64,000 bases of DNA from Arthrobacter sp. cf158 (GTDB lineage Bacteria > Actinomycetota > Actinomycetes > Actinomycetales > Micrococcaceae). Position numbers and translations under genes: made by a program. The notes under the pieces are model-generated. The model had not been told where the DNA came from. It saw only the letters and a program-made list of their open reading frames with translations, and ran no database searches. The stretch covers positions 62,001 through 126,000 of the forward strand of contig NZ_FNNR01000012.1 in the NCBI RefSeq assembly GCF_900106835.1, given 5' to 3'. Shown piece by piece: positions 50,778 through 60,290 of the stretch; the first letter of the stretch is position 1; every line of letters begins with the position of its first letter.

Positions 50778-52109
50778 ATGGAAATGCACATGAAAAATCT
50801 GAAGTTGCGCACCGCCGGAATGGCGGTTTCCGCAGCCGCATTGTCGATTGCCCTGGCAGCCTGCGGATCCTCCGGACCTGCGGGGTCGGGAACATCCGCG
50901 GACTCCGCAACCATGTGGGGGCTGACAGGCGGCAACCAGCCCGTCCTCCAGACATCCGTTGACTCCTGGAACAAGGCACACCCCGATTCGTCCATCAAGC
51001 TCGACTTCTTCGCGAACGATGCTTACAAGACCAAGGTGCGGACCGCCGTCGGCGCCGGCCAGGGACCTACCTTCATCTACGGCTGGGGCGGCGGCGTCCT
51101 GAAGTCCTACGTTGATTCCGGCCAGGTGGACGACCTCTCCGGCTTCCTCAAGGAACACCCTGATGTTCAGAGCCGCTACCTTCCTTCGGTGCTCAAGAAC
51201 GGCGAGATCGAGGGCAAGACGTACGCTCTGCCCAACAACAACGTGCAGCCCGTAGTCCTTTACTACAACAAAGAAGTCTTCGAGAAAATCGGTGCAGAAG
51301 CCCCCAAGACCTGGGACGAACTCATGGCACTGGTCCCCAAGTTCAAGGAAGCCGGCGTTGCTCCCTTCTCCCTGGGTGGGCAGTCCAAGTGGCCTGACCT
51401 GATGTGGCTCGAGTACCTGGTGGAACGCATTGGAGGCCCCGAGGTCTTCGCGAACATCGCGGCGAACAAGCCCAATGCCTGGTCGGATCCGGCCGTGATT
51501 GAGGCCCTGACCAAGATCCAGGACCTGGTGGACGCCGGAGGCTTCATCAACGGCTTCTCTTCGGTCGCAGCTGACAGCAACGCTGACCAAGCCCTGATGT
51601 ACACGGGCAAAGCCGCCATGATCCTGCAAGGTGGCTGGATCTACCAAGGGCTGAAGAAGGACGCTGCAGATTTCGTCAAGAGCGGCAAGCTTGGCTACAC
51701 CACGTTCCCCACAGTGGAGGGCGGCAAGGGTGATCCCGCCAACGTCGTGGGCAACCCGTCGAACTTCTGGTCCCTCTCCTCGAAAGCCACTGAAGGCCAA
51801 AAGAAGGCAGCCTTGGACTACGTCGCCGATGGCATGTTCACGGACGAGAACATCCAGGGACTCATTGATTCAGGTGCGGTGCCGGTGGTCAACGGTATCG
51901 AGGACAAGCTCGCTGCTTCCCCGGACAAGGACTTCCTGACCTACGTCTACGGCATGGCTAAGAACGCCCCCAGCTTCACCCTCTCCTGGGACCAGGCCCT
52001 CAGCCCCGCCCAAGGCGACGCGATGCTGGCAAACCTCGACCAGATCTTCCTGAAGAAGATCACCCCTGAGCAGTTCGCCTCCACCATGAACGCGACGATC
52101 GGGAAGTAG
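50778..52109 (+). CDS. ABC sugar-binding lipoprotein
   Basis: About 443 residues, family 1 extracellular solute-binding protein. Signal peptide with lipobox ALAAC (Cys29), then two lobes; FIYGWGGGVLKSYVDSG and the aromatic residues of TALMYTGKAAMILQGGW-like segment MYTGKAAMILQGGWIY are typical. Three ATGs (50778, 50784, 50790) are possible; AAGGA at 50770 spaces best to 50784. Binds the unknown carbohydrate of this operon. Confidence 0.9.
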   Translation: MEMHMKNLKLRTAGMAVSAAALSIALAACGSSGPAGSGTSADSATMWGLTGGNQPVLQTSVDSWNKAHPDSSIKLDFFANDAYKTKVRTAVGAGQGPTFIYGWGGGVLKSYVDSGQVDDLSGFLKEHPDVQSRYLPSVLKNGEIEGKTYALPNNNVQPVVLYYNKEVFEKIGAEAPKTWDELMALVPKFKEAGVAPFSLGGQSKWPDLMWLEYLVERIGGPEVFANIAANKPNAWSDPAVIEALTKIQDLVDAGGFINGFSSVAADSNADQALMYTGKAAMILQGGWIYQGLKKDAADFVKSGKLGYTTFPTVEGGKGDPANVVGNPSNFWSLSSKATEGQKKAALDYVADGMFTDENIQGLIDSGAVPVVNGIEDKLAASPDKDFLTYVYGMAKNAPSFTLSWDQALSPAQGDAMLANLDQIFLKKITPEQFASTMNATIGK

Positions 52110-52113
52110 TCCT

Positions 52114-53046
52114 GTGTCAACCACAACAACCACCCGGGAGCAGTTGTCCCGGCGGGGTCAGGCATCCCGACGGACCTTGGAAAAAGGTCCGTCGGGATGG
52201 CTGGCGGCCCCGGCCCTCGCGTTCTTCATGCTCTTCGCCATCCTCCCGCTCCTGGGAGTCCTGTTCCTCAGCTTTACCCGCTGGGACGGACTTGGCGAGA
52301 TCAAACTCGACGGACTCTCCAGCTGGAACACGGTCCTGGCCGATCCCGTCACGGGCAACGCCCTCCTGGTGACAGCAAAGATCATGCTCTTCTCCTTCAT
52401 CGTCCAGGCACCCATCAGCCTCTTACTCGGTGTCTTCACTGCCGCCAGTCAGAAGTACCGGGCCGCTCTGGCGGTTCTCTACTTCGTACCGCTGCTGTTG
52501 TCCTCGGCTGCTGTGGCCATTGCCTTCAAGGCGCTGCTGGACCCCAACTTCGGCCTTGGCCCAGGCTTGGGGCTGCCGTTCCTGGCGCAGGACTGGCTGG
52601 GTAACTCGGATCTGGTGCTGTTCGTGGTGGTCTTTGTGATCGCCTGGCAATTCGTGCCGTTCCACACGCTCATCTACCAAGGCGGCGTACGGCAAATCCC
52701 CACCTCGCTGTATGAGGCAGCACAAATCGACGGTGCCGGCAGGATCCAGCAGTTCTTCAACATCACGTTGCCGCAGTTGAAATACACCATGATCACCTCT
52801 TCCACGCTCATGGTGGTGGGGTCCCTGGCTTACTTCGACCTGATCTTCGTGCTCACGGCCGGCGGCCCTGGCTACTCCACCAGGCTGCTTCCGCTCCACA
52901 TGTACCTCACCGGCTTCAAAGCCAATGACATGGGAGCTGCGAGCGCCTTGGGCGTGATCCTGGTGGTCATCGGCCTGGCTTTGGCTTTGTTCCTTCAACG
53001 ACTCGGCGGCAAGAACCGCAACGCCAGCCAATTGGAAGGTGCCTAA
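52114..53046 (+). CDS. Sugar ABC permease (MalF type)
   Basis: 310 residues, six hydrophobic helices. The EAA loop YEAAQIDGAGRIQQFFNITL contacts the ATPase. GTG 52114 lies 4 bp after the binding-protein stop. Works with the second permease; the energising ATPase is not in the operon. Confidence 0.92.
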   Translation: MSTTTTTREQLSRRGQASRRTLEKGPSGWLAAPALAFFMLFAILPLLGVLFLSFTRWDGLGEIKLDGLSSWNTVLADPVTGNALLVTAKIMLFSFIVQAPISLLLGVFTAASQKYRAALAVLYFVPLLLSSAAVAIAFKALLDPNFGLGPGLGLPFLAQDWLGNSDLVLFVVVFVIAWQFVPFHTLIYQGGVRQIPTSLYEAAQIDGAGRIQQFFNITLPQLKYTMITSSTLMVVGSLAYFDLIFVLTAGGPGYSTRLLPLHMYLTGFKANDMGAASALGVILVVIGLALALFLQRLGGKNRNASQLEGA

Positions 53047-53945
53047 TGGCTTCCACCACTCAACTCCCAACAGCACCCTCCGCGCTGCCAACGCCGGTGA
53101 CCACCCGCCGTCGGCCCCAAAAACTTGGCCGCTCGCGGCCCAACCTTCTGGGTGGTCTGGGCGGCTGGATCTGGTTGGCGGTCATCATTGTGCCGGTCTA
53201 CTACGTGGTGATCACAAGCCTGAAGAACCAAGCAGGGTTCTTCACCTCCAACCCGATGCTGCCTCCGGCTGAGCCAACGCTGGACAATTACAAGCTGGTT
53301 CTGGAGAACGACTTCGCCAGGTACTTCGCCAACAGCCTCATCGTGACCGTGGGCAGTGTGGTTCCAGCCCTCTTTGTCGCCTTCATGGCGGCTTACGCAA
53401 TTGTTCGAGGCAAAGGCAGGTTCCTCAGCTGGACCAACAATGTGTTCCTGCTGGGCCTCGCCATCCCGCTGCATGCCACGATCATCCCCATCTATTGGAT
53501 GATCACCAAAGCCCACATGTACGACACCTTGCTGGCCCTCATCCTGCCGTCCATTGCGTTCGCGATCCCCGTGTCCGTGCTCATCCTGTCCAACTTCATG
53601 CGGGATGTTCCCAATGAGTTGTTTGAGTCGATGCGGCTGGATGGCTGCTCTGATTGGGCCATGATGTGGCGCCTCGCGCTGCCCCTGACCAAGCCCGCTG
53701 TCATCACGGTTGGCATCTACAACGCACTGCATGTGTGGAACGGATTCCTGTTCCCGCTGATCCTCACGCAAAGCCCGGAGACCCGTGTACTGCCGTTGTC
53801 GCTTTGGACCTTCCAAGGTGAGTTCAGCGTCAACATTCCGGCGGTGCTGGCCTCCGTCGTGTTGGCCACGCTCCCCCTGCTGGTGGTCTACGTGGTGGCC
53901 CGCCGGCAGTTGCTCAGCGGCCTGACCGCCGGTTTCAGCAAGTAA
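53046..53945 (+). CDS. Sugar ABC permease (MalG type)
   Basis: 299 residues with a basic Pro/Arg-rich N-terminus and six hydrophobic helices. The EAA-like loop is FESMRLDGCSDWAMMWRLAL. Overlaps the first permease gene by one base. Confidence 0.92.
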   Translation: MASTTQLPTAPSALPTPVTTRRRPQKLGRSRPNLLGGLGGWIWLAVIIVPVYYVVITSLKNQAGFFTSNPMLPPAEPTLDNYKLVLENDFARYFANSLIVTVGSVVPALFVAFMAAYAIVRGKGRFLSWTNNVFLLGLAIPLHATIIPIYWMITKAHMYDTLLALILPSIAFAIPVSVLILSNFMRDVPNELFESMRLDGCSDWAMMWRLALPLTKPAVITVGIYNALHVWNGFLFPLILTQSPETRVLPLSLWTFQGEFSVNIPAVLASVVLATLPLLVVYVVARRQLLSGLTAGFSK

Positions 53946-53972
53946 CTGGTTTCCAGCAGAAAGGAATTACTC

Positions 53973-55217
53973 ATGACGGAACCGAAGCCCCTGCGGGTTG
54001 GCATGGTGGGTTATGCGTTCATGGGTGCCGCCCACTCCCACGCCTGGCGCACGGCACCGCGCTTCTTTGACTTGCCCCTCATACCGGAACTCACGGCCGT
54101 GGCGGGCAGGAATGCGGACGGTGTACGGGCAGCAGCAAGCAAGTACGGCTGGGCCTCCACAGAGACTGATTGGCGTCGGTTGATTGAACGGGACGACATC
54201 GACCTCGTTGATATCTGCACCCCGGGAAACACCCACGCCGAGATTGCCATCGCCGCCCTGGAAGCCGGAAAACACGTCCTGTGTGAAAAGCCGTTGGCCA
54301 ACTCCGTGGAAGAAGCGCAGAAGATGACCGCCGTGGCAACAGCGGCAGCCGAGCGTGGTGTGCTCTCCATGTGCGGCTTCAGTTACCGCCGCACACCTGC
54401 ACTGGCCCTTGCCAAGCGGATGGTGGACGACGGCCGTTTGGGTGAACTTCGCCACGTCCGCGCACAGTACCTGCAGGACTGGCTCAGTGATGCCGATGCC
54501 CCGCTGACCTGGCGGTTGGACAAGTCAAAGTCCGGCTCAGGTTCCCTGGGTGACATCGGGGCACACAGCATAGATGCCGCTCAATGGATCACCGGGCTCA
54601 ACATCACCGGCGTCTCGGCGCTGCTGGAGACGTTCGTGAAAGAGCGGCCGGTTGGCGGCGACTTTGTGGGCTTGGGCGGTCACGGTGGCGCTGACGGTCC
54701 GCGCGGTCCGGTGACCGTGGACGACGCCGCGCTGTTCACCGCCCGTTTCGAAGCCAGGCACGACGACGGCACTGACGCCCGCCCCGGCGGCACCGGCGCA
54801 CGGGCCGGGGCAGGTCCCATCGGTATCTTCGAAGCCACCCGGTTTGCCTTGGGGCGCAAGAATGCGATGCGCCTGGAGCTGAACGGCACCAAGGGTTCCA
54901 TCGCGTTCGACTTCGAAGACATGAACTCGCTGCAATTCTACGATTCCGCGTTGGAACCGGATGCCGGGTTCCGGAAGATCATGGTCACCGAACCGTCCCA
55001 CCCGTACACCGCCAACTGGTGGCCCACCGGCCACGGCCTGGGCTATGAACACGGATTCACCCATCAGGTAGTAGACCTCGTGAATGCCATCGGCGCAGGC
55101 GAGCAGCCGTCGCCGTCGTTCGCGGACGCCTTGCAGGTGCAGAAGGTTCTGGCCGCTGTCGAGGCGAGCGCGGATAACGCAAGCCGCTGGCAGAACGTCC
55201 ACAAGGAAGCATTATGA
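53973..55217 (+). CDS. Gfo/Idh/MocA oxidoreductase (first copy)
   Basis: 414 residues. N-terminal Rossmann fold with RVGMVGYAFMGAAHSHAW (a Tyr replaces a usual Gly in GxGxxG) and the conserved CEKPLA; C-terminal beta-sheet domain with DIGAHSIDAAQWITG. A Gly/Ala/Arg-rich insertion (about 228-275) is unusual. The family oxidises sugar or polyol hydroxyls with NAD(P), often to 3-keto sugars. AAGGAAT precedes the ATG. Substrate unknown. Confidence 0.87.
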   Translation: MTEPKPLRVGMVGYAFMGAAHSHAWRTAPRFFDLPLIPELTAVAGRNADGVRAAASKYGWASTETDWRRLIERDDIDLVDICTPGNTHAEIAIAALEAGKHVLCEKPLANSVEEAQKMTAVATAAAERGVLSMCGFSYRRTPALALAKRMVDDGRLGELRHVRAQYLQDWLSDADAPLTWRLDKSKSGSGSLGDIGAHSIDAAQWITGLNITGVSALLETFVKERPVGGDFVGLGGHGGADGPRGPVTVDDAALFTARFEARHDDGTDARPGGTGARAGAGPIGIFEATRFALGRKNAMRLELNGTKGSIAFDFEDMNSLQFYDSALEPDAGFRKIMVTEPSHPYTANWWPTGHGLGYEHGFTHQVVDLVNAIGAGEQPSPSFADALQVQKVLAAVEASADNASRWQNVHKEAL

Positions 55218-56218
55218 CGCGGCCCATTACCCTCTTCACCGGCCAGTGGGCAGACCTGCCGTTCGAGGAGGTGGCACGGCTGGCTGGAGAGTGGGGTTTC
55301 GACGGACTGGAGATCGCGTGTTGGGGCGACCACCTGGATCCGCAGCGCATTGTGGAGGACGATGCCTACTTGCAGGCCAAGCTGGACGTCCTGGAAAGGC
55401 ACCATCTGACCGTCCACGCGATTGCGAACCATCTCACCGGGCAAGCGGTTTGCGATGATCCCATCGATGAGCGCCACCGGGACATCCTGTCCCCGGCCGT
55501 ATGGGGCGACGGAGAACCGGAAGGCGTGAGGCAGCGGGCCGCCGAAGCAATGAAGACTACAGCCCGGGCAGCAGCGAGGCTTGGGGTCAAGACTGTCACG
55601 GGGTTCACTGGCTCTTCCATCTGGAAATGCGTGGCGATGTTCCCACCGGCCTCGGACGCCATGATCGAGCGCGGGTACCAGGACTTTGCCGACCGCTGGA
55701 ATCCCATCATTGACGTGTTCGACGAGGTTGGGGTCAGGTTCGCCCTTGAAGTCCACCCCTCAGAAATCGCCTACGACTACTGGACGGCCCAACGCACGCT
55801 GGACGCAATGGAACACCGGGACGGCTTCGGCCTGAACTTCGATCCCTCCCATTTCATCTGGCAGGACCTTGACCCGGTGATGTTCCTGCAGGACTTTGCG
55901 GACAAGATCTTCCACGTCCATGTCAAGGAATCCGTGCGGCAGCTCAACGGGCGGAACGGCCGCCTTGGATCCCACCTGCCGTGGGCAGATCCCCGCCGCG
56001 GTTGGGACTTCGTCACCGCCGGCCACGGCGATGTGAACTGGGAGCCCATCTTCCGGACCCTGAACGCCATTGGCTATGAAGGACCCACCAGCATCGAGTG
56101 GGAGGACGCCGGCATGGACCGGCTGCTCGGCGCTCCCCAGGCGCTGGACATGGTCCGGAAACTGGCAGCCATCCGTCCCCCGGCCGCCGCATTCGATGCT
56201 GCCTTTGCAACGCGCTGA
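55214..56218 (+). CDS. Sugar phosphate isomerase/epimerase family protein
   Basis: 334 residues of the AP-endonuclease-2/xylose-isomerase-like TIM barrel. FALEVHPSEIAYDYWT, GLNFDPSHFIWQDLD and HVHVKESVR carry the expected metal-binding Glu, Asp/His and His. Despite the family name, related proteins next to Gfo/Idh/MocA genes include keto-sugar epimerases and eliminases. Overlaps the preceding gene by 4 bp. Confidence 0.87.
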   Translation: MTRPITLFTGQWADLPFEEVARLAGEWGFDGLEIACWGDHLDPQRIVEDDAYLQAKLDVLERHHLTVHAIANHLTGQAVCDDPIDERHRDILSPAVWGDGEPEGVRQRAAEAMKTTARAAARLGVKTVTGFTGSSIWKCVAMFPPASDAMIERGYQDFADRWNPIIDVFDEVGVRFALEVHPSEIAYDYWTAQRTLDAMEHRDGFGLNFDPSHFIWQDLDPVMFLQDFADKIFHVHVKESVRQLNGRNGRLGSHLPWADPRRGWDFVTAGHGDVNWEPIFRTLNAIGYEGPTSIEWEDAGMDRLLGAPQALDMVRKLAAIRPPAAAFDAAFATR

Positions 56219-56266
56219 GCCAACAGACCCAGACTCCAATGATTACGCCCCGAAATGAAGGAAACC

Positions 56267-56968
56267 ATGACAAGCAATAACAAGACAGCGCTGGTGGTTC
56301 GCGGCGGCTGGGACGGACACCAACCGGTGGAAGCCACAGAGCTGTTCATCCCCTGCCTCAAGGACAACGGTTATGACGTCAGGGTGGAAGAGTCCCCTAA
56401 AATCTACGCCGATCCTGATTACATGGCGGGAGTAGACCTCATCGTGCAGTGCATGACGATGACCACCATCGAACAGGACGAGTTCGAGGGACTCCGCACC
56501 GCCGTCGGGAATGGCACCGGCCTGGCGGGCTGGCACGGTGGCATCGCCGATTCCTACCGCAACAACTCGGACTATCTGCATCTGATCGGTGGCCAGTTTG
56601 CCTGCCACCCGGGCAAGCACCCTGACGAGCGGATCGGCGAGCAATCGGACAATTATGTCCCCTACACCGTGAACATGCTCCCCGCGGCCGCCGAGCACCC
56701 GATCACACAGGGAATCGGCGATTTCGACCTCGTCACGGAGCAATACTGGGTCCTCAGCGACGACTACATTGATGTCCTGGCCACCACCACCCAAAAGGTG
56801 CGGGAATGGGACCCTTGGAACCGCGAAGTGACCTCCCCCGCCATCTGGACCCGCCAGTGGGGCAAGGGCAAGATCTTTGTCTGCACCCCTGGCCACCGCG
56901 TGGAAATCCTCCAGGAGAGCAACGTTCGCACCATCATCGAAAGGGGAATGCTGTGGGCATCCCGCTGA
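56267..56968 (+). CDS. ThuA-like domain protein
   Basis: About 233 residues of the glutamine-amidotransferase-like ThuA family, seen in trehalose-type and other sugar operons and suspected to act on keto-disaccharides. LAGWHGGIADSYRNNSDYLHLIGGQFACHPG is the core region (shown here in two parts: LAGWHGGIADSYRN and IGGQFACHPG). ATG 56267 follows AAGGA at a good spacing; an earlier in-frame ATG at 56255 is less likely. Its end overlaps the next gene by 16 bp. Confidence 0.85.
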   Translation: MTSNNKTALVVRGGWDGHQPVEATELFIPCLKDNGYDVRVEESPKIYADPDYMAGVDLIVQCMTMTTIEQDEFEGLRTAVGNGTGLAGWHGGIADSYRNNSDYLHLIGGQFACHPGKHPDERIGEQSDNYVPYTVNMLPAAAEHPITQGIGDFDLVTEQYWVLSDDYIDVLATTTQKVREWDPWNREVTSPAIWTRQWGKGKIFVCTPGHRVEILQESNVRTIIERGMLWASR

Positions 56969-58074
56969 ACCCTGCCAAGCCGCTGAACGTCGGAATCATC
57001 GGCTGCGGTGCCATCATCGCGCAGTACCTGAGCAACTTCCGCAGGCTGGAATCGATCAATCTTGTGGCCGTAGCGGACCTCGATCCGGCCCGGGCGCAGG
57101 CTGTGGCCGACTCCTACGACGGAGTCCGTGCATTGACCGTGGACGAGCTCCTGGCCGCGGACGACGTCCAGCTCGTCCTGAACCTGACCATCCCCGCGGC
57201 GCACGCCGATATTGCGTTGAAGGCGATCGCCGCCGGCAAGTCGGTCTACGGTGAAAAGCCGCTCGCTGCCACCACCGCCGAGGCCCTGGAGGTCCTCGAC
57301 GCGGCCGCAGCGGCCGGAGTAGTGGTTGGCTGCGCACCGGATACCGTGCTGGGCACGGGTATCCAAACGGCCCGCAAAGCGATCGATGATGGACTCATCG
57401 GCGCGCCGGTATCGGCCACAGCAACCATGGCAACGCCGGGCCACGAACGCTGGCACCCCAATCCCGACTTCTACTACCAGCCCGGTGGCGGACCGCTGCT
57501 CGACATGGGACCTTACTACGTCTCGGCGCTGGTGACGCTGCTGGGACCTGTGGTGTCCGTGGTGGGCGCGGCGAGCCACACCCGCAGCGAACGCACCATT
57601 GGCTCGGGTCCGCGCGAAGGCCAGAAAGTCCCGGTGGACATCGATTCCCACGTCACGGGTGTCCTGGTCCACCAGTCCGGCGCTCTTTCCACGCTGTTCA
57701 TGAGCTTCGACGCCGTCAAGACCAAGAGCCCCAATATTGAGATCCACGGGCAGACGGGCTCGTTGATCGTCCCGGACCCCAACTACTTCGACGGCGACGT
57801 GCAGCTCTTCGCACTGGGCGCTGAAGACTGGGAAACGCTGCCTGTCTCGGCCGGCTACGTGGATTCCGGCCGTGGGTTCGGCATCGCCGATCTCGCAGCA
57901 ACACCGGAAGGACAGGAACCACGCGCCGGCGGCCAACTGGCATTCCATGCCCTGGATGTCATGGAATCAGTCTTGGAGTCCGCCAGGAGCGGTCAGGCGG
58001 TGGCCATCAGGAGCACGGCCGCCCGGCCCACCGCCGTGGACCTGCAGGAACTCGCGACGACGGTAAGCGCCTAG
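56953..58074 (+). CDS. Gfo/Idh/MocA oxidoreductase (second copy)
   Basis: About 373 residues. Rossmann fold VGIIGCGAIIAQYLSNF, conserved GEKPLAA and the C-terminal domain with GGGPLLDMGPYYVSALV. GTG 56953 follows AAGGGGA. Two different Gfo/Idh/MocA enzymes in one operon suggest one oxidises the sugar and the other reduces the product after cleavage, with NAD recycling. Last gene of the operon. Confidence 0.87.
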   Translation: MGIPLNPAKPLNVGIIGCGAIIAQYLSNFRRLESINLVAVADLDPARAQAVADSYDGVRALTVDELLAADDVQLVLNLTIPAAHADIALKAIAAGKSVYGEKPLAATTAEALEVLDAAAAAGVVVGCAPDTVLGTGIQTARKAIDDGLIGAPVSATATMATPGHERWHPNPDFYYQPGGGPLLDMGPYYVSALVTLLGPVVSVVGAASHTRSERTIGSGPREGQKVPVDIDSHVTGVLVHQSGALSTLFMSFDAVKTKSPNIEIHGQTGSLIVPDPNYFDGDVQLFALGAEDWETLPVSAGYVDSGRGFGIADLAATPEGQEPRAGGQLAFHALDVMESVLESARSGQAVAIRSTAARPTAVDLQELATTVSA

Positions 58075-58092
58075 CGCTGCGACCACCGGCCA

Positions 58093-58146
58093 GGATGCCG
58101 GCTAACGCGGATGTTTTGGGGAGAACATTGGCTTTAGCTGGCATCC
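58093..58146. terminator. Convergent terminator hairpin
   Basis: GGATGCCGGCTAA pairs with TTAGCTGGCATCC over 13 positions (one G-T pair) around a 28-nt loop. It overlaps the stop codon of the CitE-like gene and separates the two convergent operons. Confidence 0.6.
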
Positions 58147-59006
58147 CGCTCGAGGCCTGCGCGACGCAGGGTCGCTTGGGCGTGCTTGAGGATGGGACCG
58201 TCGATCATCCTGCCTTTGAACTGGAACACCCCCGTGCCGGCCGCAGCCGCTGCTTCGAGGAGTTCGGTGGCTTGGGCGACGGCTTCGGGACTCGGGGCGT
58301 AGGCTTCCCCAACCACGGCGACCTGGTTGGGGTGAATGCAGGCCTTCGCGCCGAAGCCGCTGGCCACGGCGTCTGCGGACTCGGCCATCAGGCCCTCAAG
58401 GTCCGGGATGTTCACATACACGGAGTCGATGGCTTCTTTGCCCGCGGCCTTGGCGGCAAGCAGTACAGCAGACCGTGAGTGGAGCGCGACAGCCCGGTAC
58501 CCGCCGTCGTCGTTTCGGCTGGAGAGTCCACCCAGAGAAGCCAGCAGGTCCTCTGCACCCCACATGAGTCCCACCACGTTCGGTTCGGCGGCGATCGCGG
58601 CAGCGTTGACGATGCCTGCCGCCGTTTCGCAAAGGGCAATGACCTGGTAGCCCTCCAAGGACCTGGGCTGCTCCGCGCTCTCAGCCTTGGCCAGCATGAC
58701 GGTGCGGTATGGCGTCTTCGCCAACGTCTGAAGATCAAGCTCAAACTCCGGCGTCCCCACGGGATTGACCCGGACGATGGTGGAGGCCGGATCAAGCTCT
58801 CCCGCGCCGAGCTGCGCGAGGATCGCTTCGCGGGCCCCCGGCTTGTCCGTAGGAGCCACTGCGTCCTCGAGATCCAGGATGACGGCGTCGGATCGATCAG
58901 CTGCCTTTCCGAAACGCTCCGGCCGGTCGGCTGGGCAGAACAGGAGCGCCGGACCCATGGTGAACGGCTGAACTGCACTTGCGGAGGACGGAGCGGGAGA
59001 AGGCAT
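58134..59006 (-). CDS. CitE-like CoA-ester lyase
   Basis: HpcH/HpaI-fold lyase of about 290 residues. FCPADRPERFGKAADRSD, VILDLEDAVAP, the Mg-ligand region ALCETAAGI and MWGAEDLLASLGG are present. Mycobacterial relatives in the same gene setting split citramalyl-CoA and (R)-HMG-CoA. ATG 59006 is chosen for AAGGA 6 nt upstream; ATG 59036 lacks a site. Last gene of the catabolic operon. Confidence 0.88.
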   Translation of the reverse strand: MPSPAPSSASAVQPFTMGPALLFCPADRPERFGKAADRSDAVILDLEDAVAPTDKPGAREAILAQLGAGELDPASTIVRVNPVGTPEFELDLQTLAKTPYRTVMLAKAESAEQPRSLEGYQVIALCETAAGIVNAAAIAAEPNVVGLMWGAEDLLASLGGLSSRNDDGGYRAVALHSRSAVLLAAKAAGKEAIDSVYVNIPDLEGLMAESADAVASGFGAKACIHPNQVAVVGEAYAPSPEAVAQATELLEAAAAAGTGVFQFKGRMIDGPILKHAQATLRRAGLERDAS

Positions 59007-59053
59007 GCGGATTCCTTGCTGGAGAAGTGCTGACATGAACGTGGGAAGAGTGA

Positions 59054-59539
59054 CTAAGGCTGCGCGGCGTGCGCTTGCTCGGTCCACATGAGGCAGGTTC
59101 GGGTGGCCAAAGCCACCACAACGCCGTCCTGGTTCCGACCGGTGTGCTGCATGGTCACCACGCCCTGTCCGGGGCGGGATGAGGACAACCGTTTCCGGGT
59201 GATCACCGTTTCCGTGTACAGGGTATCCCCGTGATACAGCGGGTGTGGAAAGGTGACATCCGTCAGCCCCAGCTGCGCGATGATGGTCCCTTGCGTCAGC
59301 TGGGTCACCGACTGCCCCACCATGGTGGATAACGTGAACATGGAATTCATCAGCCGCTGCCCGAACGGCTGTGAAGAACTCCATGCCGCGTCCAGATGCA
59401 GCGCCTGCGTGTTCATGGTCATGGTGGTGAACAGGACGTTGTCCGTCTCGGTGACCGTACGGCCGGGCTTGTGCGCGTAGATCACTCCTTCTTCCAGTTC
59501 ATCAAAATACAGCCCGCGCTGCTCCACAACACGCGTCAT
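59054..59539 (-). CDS. MaoC-family enoyl-CoA hydratase
   Basis: 161 residues, hot-dog fold. The hydratase region is TMTMNTQALHLDAAW, with Asn/His spacing like mesaconyl- or itaconyl-CoA hydratases rather than the classical DxNPxH form. It overlaps scoB by 4 bp. Likely hydrates a methyl-branched dicarboxyl-CoA for the CitE-like lyase. Confidence 0.87.
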   Translation of the reverse strand: MTRVVEQRGLYFDELEEGVIYAHKPGRTVTETDNVLFTTMTMNTQALHLDAAWSSSQPFGQRLMNSMFTLSTMVGQSVTQLTQGTIIAQLGLTDVTFPHPLYHGDTLYTETVITRKRLSSSRPGQGVVTMQHTGRNQDGVVVALATRTCLMWTEQAHAAQP

Positions 59540-60288
59540 ACGGTGAGCTCCTGGTCTTCTTCGAACAGTTCGGCCCCTGTAGCGGCCAGGACGTCGTCCA
59601 GCGTGACGTTGGGGGCAAGCTCGCGGAGTACCAGACGCGGATCCCCTTCGTCCTTGACCACGTCAATCACCGCGAGGTCTGTGATGATCCGGTCCACGCA
59701 CCCCTTCCCCGTGAGCGGCAGTGTGCAGTCCTGGACGATTTTCGGCCGGCCGTTGCGGTCCACATGTTCCATCATCACGATGACCTTCTTGGCACCGAAC
59801 ACCAGGTCCATGGCACCACCCATGCCCTTGACCATCTTGCCGGGAATCATCCAGTTGGCCAGATCGCCGTTGGCCGCCACCTCCATCGCGCCCAGAACCG
59901 CCACATCGACGTGCCCGCCACGGATCATGCCGAAGGAGGATGCCGAATCGAAGAAAGCAGCTCCCGCGTTGGTGGTCACCGTTTCCTTGCCGGCGTTGAT
60001 GAGGTCAGGATCCACCTGGTCCTCCGCCGGGTACGGCCCCACTCCCAGGATGCCGTTCTCGGAATGGAGAATGACCTCCACACCGTCAGGAATGTAGTTG
60101 GGGATCAGTGTCGGCATACCAATGCCCAGGTTCACGTACTGCCCGTTGGTCAGTTCCTTGGCCACGCGGGCGGCCAGCTCATTGCGGGTCCAGCCTTTGG
60201 CTTCGTGATGTTCGACGTCGGCACGCCGGTACTCGTGGCGCACGGCTTCGGGGCGGGGCGGCAGGTCTTGGAGGCTGTTCGATTCCAT
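59536..60288 (-). CDS. scoB: 3-oxoacid CoA-transferase subunit B
   Basis: 250 residues. ILHSENGILGVGP contains the catalytic glutamate that forms the CoA thioester; GKGMGGAMDLVFGAKKV follows. It has about 30 extra N-terminal residues. Transfers CoA from succinyl-CoA to acetoacetate together with subunit A, whose gene ends 2 bp upstream. Confidence 0.92.
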   Translation of the reverse strand: MESNSLQDLPPRPEAVRHEYRRADVEHHEAKGWTRNELAARVAKELTNGQYVNLGIGMPTLIPNYIPDGVEVILHSENGILGVGPYPAEDQVDPDLINAGKETVTTNAGAAFFDSASSFGMIRGGHVDVAVLGAMEVAANGDLANWMIPGKMVKGMGGAMDLVFGAKKVIVMMEHVDRNGRPKIVQDCTLPLTGKGCVDRIITDLAVIDVVKDEGDPRLVLRELAPNVTLDDVLAATGAELFEEDQELTV

Positions 60289-60290
60289 GG

